A DNA stretch of 9,851 bases. It comes from Deltaproteobacteria bacterium (GTDB taxonomy: Bacteria; Desulfobacterota; Dissulfuribacteria; Dissulfuribacterales; QOAL01). This document shows positions 6,255 to 9,851 of the stretch, piece by piece. The position numbers were made by a program, and so were the translations under genes. The notes under the pieces were generated by a model. It searched no databases. It was not told the DNA's origin and worked only from the letters and a program-made list of their open reading frames with translations. Where the stretch lies: assembly GCA_027068235.1 (NCBI GenBank), contig JAMOUE010000189.1, positions 1-9,851 of the forward strand, given 5' to 3'. Positions within the stretch are counted from its first letter, which is position 1, and each line of letters begins with the position of its first letter.

Positions 6255-6283
6255 TTATTACTATACCCAATTATCTTTGTCAA
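6255..6283 (-). promoter_or_regulatory. Sigma-70 promoter of dsrC
   Basis: On the - strand the -35 box TTGACA (6283-6278) is a full consensus match. It is separated by 17 bases from the -10 box TAATAA (6260-6255, five of six). The predicted start is near 6248, giving a leader of about 46 bases. This is the strongest promoter visible in the window, in keeping with the high demand for DsrC in sulfite-reducing cells. Confidence 0.82.
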
Positions 6284-6315
6284 GGTTCGTTAAAATTTTT
6301 TCAAGATTAAAATTT
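6284..6315 (-). promoter_or_regulatory. AT-rich upstream (UP-like) tract with a repeated 9-mer
   Basis: Directly upstream of the dsrC -35 box the - strand has AAATTTTAA twice (6298-6290 and 6315-6307), offset by 17 bases, inside a strongly A/T-rich stretch. Position and composition resemble an UP element contacted by the RNA polymerase alpha subunit. AT-rich DNA is common in this gap, so the functional call is modest. Confidence 0.4.
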
Positions 6316-6378
6316 GACAAAAACTCCAATAATTACAATATATTACAAATATACCTATTCAGCAGATTACGCTTTTTT

Positions 6379-6392
6379 TGAATAGCTATTCA
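6379..6392. promoter_or_regulatory. Perfect 14-bp palindrome between ycaO and dsrC
   Basis: TGAATAGCTATTCA is a perfect palindrome flanked by A/T homopolymer runs. One arm, CTATTCA, recurs at 6355-6361, 31 bp away (about three helical turns). The palindrome lies about 130-145 bp upstream of the predicted dsrC start and 20-34 bp after the ycaO stop codon. On the - strand it is followed by As rather than Ts, so it does not look like a ycaO terminator. A regulator binding site acting on dsrC is the likelier reading. Confidence 0.35.
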
Positions 6393-6412
6393 TTTTTTCA
6401 CAATACATCAGA

Positions 6413-8149
6413 CTACCCGCTGACATCTGTCTTGGACCTTAATGCTTCAAGGTGTTCTCTCGCCCATTGGATGGTTGGATCAAGCTCAAGGGCCATTTCA
6501 TACCATTTGATTGCCGCTGGAATTATGCCAAGCTTTCTGAGGTTGCTTCCTATGTTGGCATAATCTATGGCAGAGCCAGGATCGATAGATATGGCCTTTT
6601 CAAAGCACTCTATGGCCTCTGCGTAACGTCCCATTTGATAAAGACAGGTACCCAAGATGTTATGTATCTCTTTAAGGCTATCATCCAACTCCCTTGCCTT
6701 TTCCAGATACTCCACTGCCTCTTGCAGCCTGCCCAACTGTCTGCAACAGTTTCCAAGATTACACAGGAGACTTGCAAGCTCGCTCTTTGGTGGTGAAAGC
6801 TCCAGTGCTTTCACATACTTTTCTACTGCGCCTTCCACATCACCTACAGATTCAAGCATATGTCCCATGTAAAACGTTATGTCAAATCTTCCTGGATAAA
6901 GCTGATCCAAGCGTTTTAAAAGCTCAAGAGCAACAAAATCATCAAGATAACCACCTGTGGCAATTATACGTGCCATATGAAATGGTAAATCTATATTCAG
7001 GGTTCTATCCCTAAAGTGACTGCCAGGAATCATTGCATAAACAGCAGGAATTTGGAGCTCTTCATCTGTAATATCTACCAAATAAAGAGGGAATCCAGAC
7101 TTTTCTAAACTGCGAGAGAGATGGCCAATCTCAGTCATGAAATTTGACGATGAACAATCAGGCAGGTCATCAAGCTCCACTCGTTTACTGGAATCAAGCA
7201 CATAGTCTGCCTCTTCTAAGGTTGCAAACTTTGGTAGGCCGCTTTCAAGATACCTTCCTTCTGTATCAAAATCTCCTGCCAATTGAGCCACCTCGGTAAT
7301 AGCCCTTATGGCAGCCCTAACTGGACTTGTAGAAGTACCTGCCGTATAAACTATCTCGCTTCGCTCTGGATATGTTGACGGGTCCCAGGCAATTGCCCCG
7401 ACTGTGGGTATGCCAATATCCAAGGAAAAATCCTTCAGCACAATCTGGATACCATTTTTCTTGAACTTTCTTAAAAGCTCCAACAGGCCTTCGTCTGAAA
7501 TGGAATCGAGCTCTATTGTTGGCGTAGTCAACTTCTTATAACTGATTACAGAACAAACGTGCCTTTCCACAACCTCGCATATCGCCTGTACGGCAGCCTC
7601 CTCAAGGCTGTTTCCTGCAGCAGAACCATTGTATTCATAAATGGGCCACATCCATGAAAATGGCACCATTGCCAAGACTCCTTTGTTGGCATCAAGACCC
7701 TCAATCCACTGATGATCAAGGTGTAGCAAAAAATCCTTCTCTTGGTCCGTCAGGAATCTTGTACAGTGCACTGCCTTTAAAAGGTGATCAAACTCAAACT
7801 TTTGGCCTTTAATGGAAGAAAAATTTGCAATATGAAAGTTATTTTTCCCTATAAACCGAAACAGGCTGTAACGCTCGGCAATCTCCATGATGGCGCTTGC
7901 CTTGGCCTGGGCCTCTGTCACCCCCTTGCCCATCTGTTTCTTGGTACCTGTAACTATGCTGGCATGGGGAGAATAGCGGCTTACAAATACGGGAATTCCT
8001 AATCTGCCTTTATCTATCCTTTTGACCTCTTCGAGCACTGGCTGCCCAAGTGAAGAAAACCTGTCAAGAGCCCATTCTATAGTCTCTTCAGGCGTTCTTA
8101 CCTTATCATAAGCCAGGCCCGATTCCTTAAAAGAGTCGCATAATTTCAT
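6413..8149 (-). CDS. ycaO: YcaO-domain protein with C-terminal TPR repeats
   Basis: YcaO enzymes use ATP to phosphorylate peptide-bond oxygens, giving azolines, amidines or thioamides. E. coli YcaO assists RimO in methylthiolating ribosomal protein S12. The 578-residue protein has all three ATP/Mg motifs: GKG...SAIMEIAER (74-93; Ser85, Glu89, Glu92, Arg93), GNSLEEAAVQAICEVVER (179-196; Glu184, Glu192, Glu195, Arg196) and RAITEVAQ (282-289). The catalytic core therefore looks active. From about 403 to 570 it is alpha-helical with at least three clear TPR units, for example LGNCCRQLGRLQEAVEYLEKA (465-485) and the next unit at about 499-521. The C terminus lacks the Pro-rich tail of azoline-forming members. 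The ATG at 8149 has only a weak, distant AAGGCGGG before it. It follows the DUF5335-DUF2934 gene by 55 bp and precedes dsrC. The gene name is by family; the substrate is unknown. Confidence 0.88.
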   Translation of the reverse strand: MKLCDSFKESGLAYDKVRTPEETIEWALDRFSSLGQPVLEEVKRIDKGRLGIPVFVSRYSPHASIVTGTKKQMGKGVTEAQAKASAIMEIAERYSLFRFIGKNNFHIANFSSIKGQKFEFDHLLKAVHCTRFLTDQEKDFLLHLDHQWIEGLDANKGVLAMVPFSWMWPIYEYNGSAAGNSLEEAAVQAICEVVERHVCSVISYKKLTTPTIELDSISDEGLLELLRKFKKNGIQIVLKDFSLDIGIPTVGAIAWDPSTYPERSEIVYTAGTSTSPVRAAIRAITEVAQLAGDFDTEGRYLESGLPKFATLEEADYVLDSSKRVELDDLPDCSSSNFMTEIGHLSRSLEKSGFPLYLVDITDEELQIPAVYAMIPGSHFRDRTLNIDLPFHMARIIATGGYLDDFVALELLKRLDQLYPGRFDITFYMGHMLESVGDVEGAVEKYVKALELSPPKSELASLLCNLGNCCRQLGRLQEAVEYLEKARELDDSLKEIHNILGTCLYQMGRYAEAIECFEKAISIDPGSAIDYANIGSNLRKLGIIPAAIKWYEMALELDPTIQWAREHLEALRSKTDVSG

Positions 8150-8204
8150 CTATAAATAAAACCCGCCTTGGAAGTACAAATTGAGCCAGGTAAATGGTTA
8201 TTTA

Positions 8205-8702
8205 CTACTGTTCCTTATATTTTTTGCAAACCTCTTCTATGATCTCTTCTGCTCTGAACCAGTCTTCCTGGTCTGCTCCCGGCTCCATGCCCCTGCGTTC
8301 ATACAACGTATGTGCAACTGCGGCAACCCATTTCTGCCTTCCATCTTCACAAGTTGCATCCAAGAACCTTATACGTGTCATCCCAGTGCCTGGTGCACCT
8401 TGAATCTGTAGGCCAATGACTGGATTGACAGCCTCCTCATCCCTTATGAGGTAGATTGCCCTTGGTACATCAACCGCATGTGCCAAATGGATGAGATTAT
8501 CTGGATCTGTTGTTCCAAGAAAAATTTCCACACGCCTTGCCCTTTCATCATAGTCTATCCCAAGAAGGGGCATCCCAGGCTCACCAACTATGTAGTCATC
8601 ACCTATCTGGACAACTGCATTTCTGTACTGATTCATCCTGTTGAAATCTTTCAGGAATGTCTTCCATTCTTTTTTGAGTATTCTTGTCTTTTTTTCAGCC
8701 AT
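8205..8702 (-). CDS. DUF5335-DUF2934 fusion protein of unknown function
   Basis: The 165-residue protein appears to join two small domains of unknown function. Residues about 9-114 resemble DUF5335: EW..FL.DFN near the start, MPLLGIDYDERARRVEIFLG (44-63), and a final GMTRIRFL strand. Residues about 122-160 resemble DUF2934, whose hallmark is an AYxLYERRGREPGxxxEDWxxAE helix pair; here the matching segment is HTLYERRGMEPG...EDWFRAEE (131-153). There is no signal peptide or membrane segment, so it is probably cytoplasmic. The ATG at 8702 has AAGGAGGTT (8711-8719) upstream, a strong ribosome site. It lies 35 bp after the UvrA-family gene and 55 bp before ycaO in the same direction, suggesting co-transcription. 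Both domain calls are from memory of family patterns, the DUF2934 part more securely. Confidence 0.65.
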   Translation of the reverse strand: MAEKKTRILKKEWKTFLKDFNRMNQYRNAVVQIGDDYIVGEPGMPLLGIDYDERARRVEIFLGTTDPDNLIHLAHAVDVPRAIYLIRDEEAVNPVIGLQIQGAPGTGMTRIRFLDATCEDGRQKWVAAVAHTLYERRGMEPGADQEDWFRAEEIIEEVCKKYKEQ

Positions 8703-8737
8703 CTCTCGTAAACCTCCTTGGTTTGGATAAAAGTAAC

Positions 8738-9851
8738 CTAAACATTGGTTGGAAGCGTGTCAAAGAGGTACTCCTTTAAACACTCCAAGGTGACGCTTTT
8801 GGTATTAGAACTGATAAAATCATAAAGAGGACCTTGAAATAGGATATTTCCGCCAAACTTTCCTCCTCCAGGGCCAAGTTCTATTATCCAATCTGCTTTT
8901 GCAATCATGGAAAGGTTATGTTCCACAACAAAGACCGTATTCCCTGCCTCAGCCAACATCGACAAACATTCTGAAAGCCGATCCACATCTTCCATGTGTA
9001 GCCCTACACTTGGCTCATCGAGGATATAGAGCCTGCCTCCTACACCACCACCCCTTGAAAGCTCCTTGGCGATCTTGAGTCTTTGGGCCTCACCTCCTGA
9101 CAGAGTGGGACTTGGCTGCCCCAAGGTGAGATAACCAAGGCCCAATCTTGACATTACATCCAATCCCTTTCGTATTTGAGGAATTGCCCTGAAAAACTCA
9201 AGTGCCTCTGCCACTGTCATATCAAGTACTTGGCTTATATCCTTTGACTTCCACCTTATCCCTAGTACCTCCTCCTTGAACCTTTTCCCCATACATCTTT
9301 GGCATGTAACATACACATCAGGCAATAAACCAAGGCTTTGTTTTATCTGGCCTTGCCCTTTACAGTCAGGGCATGCTCCTTCTTTGGTATTAAAAGAAAA
9401 CGAAGATGGCTCAAAACCCTTTACCCTTGCTGCAGGTGTACGGGAAAACAGCCTTCTAATATGAGAAAATATCCCAAGAAATGTTGCAGGACACGATCTT
9501 GGACTTCTGCCAATAGGACTGTGATCAATATGCAAGAACCCCTTTGGCATCTCTTTGGCTTCAAAATGGGCTATATCGCACTCTTCTCCATTTAACGACT
9601 CTAAAAGGGCCTCTTGAAGACTTGTCTTTCCAGAGCCTGAAACACCTGTAATAACGGTAACGGCTCCAATTGGTATATCTGCATCTATAGATTTAAGATT
9701 GTTCTTTACTACCCCTTTTAAACGTATAAAGCCAGGGCTTCGCTTTAGCCTGTTACTCCTTTGAACCTTTGGCCTTTGGCTTGTCAAGCCTTTAGCTGTC
9801 TTTGAGTTTTTGTCTTTTAAAAGTTCTTTGACCGCTCCGCTAAAAACTATC
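8738..9851 (-). CDS. UvrA-family ABC ATPase, C-terminal half (5' end outside window)
   Basis: The frame is open to the window edge, so the 371 visible codons are the end of a larger protein. Counting from the codon at 9787, the second UvrA ATPase unit shows Walker A GVSGSGKTSL (48-57), HSPIGRSPRSCPATF (89-103), a Cys4 zinc module (Cys139, 142, 162, 165; CPDCKGQGQ...CQRCMGKRF), and signature LSGGEAQRLK (229-238). Walker B LYILDEPSVGLH (253-264) and the H-loop VVEHN (287-291) follow. UvrA recognises damaged DNA in nucleotide excision repair. The variant motifs GKTSL, LGQPSPTLSGGEAQR and DEPSVGLHMEDV, and the short segment between Walker A and HSPIGR, point to a UvrA-like paralogue (the UvrA2 type) rather than the housekeeping copy. 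The N-terminal half would be needed to decide. It heads the probable operon with the DUF5335-DUF2934 gene and ycaO. Confidence 0.85.
   Translation of the reverse strand, partial: IVFSGAVKELLKDKNSKTAKGLTSQRPKVQRSNRLKRSPGFIRLKGVVKNNLKSIDADIPIGAVTVITGVSGSGKTSLQEALLESLNGEECDIAHFEAKEMPKGFLHIDHSPIGRSPRSCPATFLGIFSHIRRLFSRTPAARVKGFEPSSFSFNTKEGACPDCKGQGQIKQSLGLLPDVYVTCQRCMGKRFKEEVLGIRWKSKDISQVLDMTVAEALEFFRAIPQIRKGLDVMSRLGLGYLTLGQPSPTLSGGEAQRLKIAKELSRGGGVGGRLYILDEPSVGLHMEDVDRLSECLSMLAEAGNTVFVVEHNLSMIAKADWIIELGPGGGKFGGNILFQGPLYDFISSNTKSVTLECLKEYLFDTLPTNV

Noticed and set aside
6061..6381. 106-codon open frame on the + strand across dsrC and its promoter
   Set aside because: It runs antisense to a clear dsrC gene and its promoter, has no ribosome site, and its composition reflects the opposite strand.
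9785..9787. TTG at 9787 as the start of a short stand-alone UvrA-like protein
   Set aside because: The frame is open to the window edge with UvrA-like residues before it (SGAVKELLKDKNSKTAKG), so the gene simply continues upstream.
1..9851. CRISPR array, tRNA or rRNA gene, insertion sequence or phage module
   Set aside because: No regularly spaced repeats, cloverleaf-like segments, transposase motifs or terminal inverted repeats were seen on either strand.

Overview
The window reads as chromosomal DNA of a Gram-negative, sulfur-metabolising bacterium, most likely a member of the Desulfobacterota (former Deltaproteobacteria). The reasons are an lpxC gene (lipid A, so an outer membrane), a true DsrC with both C-terminal cysteines (dissimilatory sulfite reduction), a DUF5335 protein, and a moderate-to-low G+C content with AT-rich intergenic DNA. 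The species cannot be named from this sequence. No insertion sequence, phage gene, tRNA, rRNA or CRISPR array is visible.

Left part, + strand (1-1470): the last 65 codons of era (ribosome-assembly GTPase), a 230-bp regulatory gap, and lpxC. The gap holds two similar 18-bp dyads and, about 70 bp after the second one, a -24/-12 (sigma-54 type) promoter candidate. lpxC is followed by a structured 3' untranslated stretch whose main hairpin shows a perfect Shine-Dalgarno-like loop, then by a strong intrinsic terminator that runs into the end of the convergent gene.

Middle part, - strand (5597 down to 1446): a tightly packed four-gene operon made of a secreted FG-GAP-like protein of unknown function (TTG start), miaB (tRNA methylthiotransferase), a DUF151 bifunctional-nuclease-family gene, and a PHP-domain metal-dependent phosphoesterase. 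Gaps are 13, 11 and 18 bp.

Next, dsrC (6201-5881, - strand) stands alone. It has a near-consensus sigma-70 promoter, an AT-rich upstream tract, a perfect palindrome at the predicted transcription start, and its own terminator.

Right part, - strand (9851 down to 6413): the C-terminal half of a UvrA-family ABC ATPase that runs off the window, a DUF5335-DUF2934 fusion protein, and a YcaO-TPR protein, apparently one transcription unit.

How they may work together: three neighbours concern protein- or tRNA-linked sulfur chemistry. DsrC is a sulfur-carrier protein. YcaO enzymes use ATP to activate peptide amides, and some of them make thioamides. MiaB is a methylthiotransferase whose relative RimO works with YcaO in E. 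coli. Whether this is a functional sulfur-trafficking neighbourhood or a coincidence cannot be settled here, but it is the best candidate for an undescribed system in the window.
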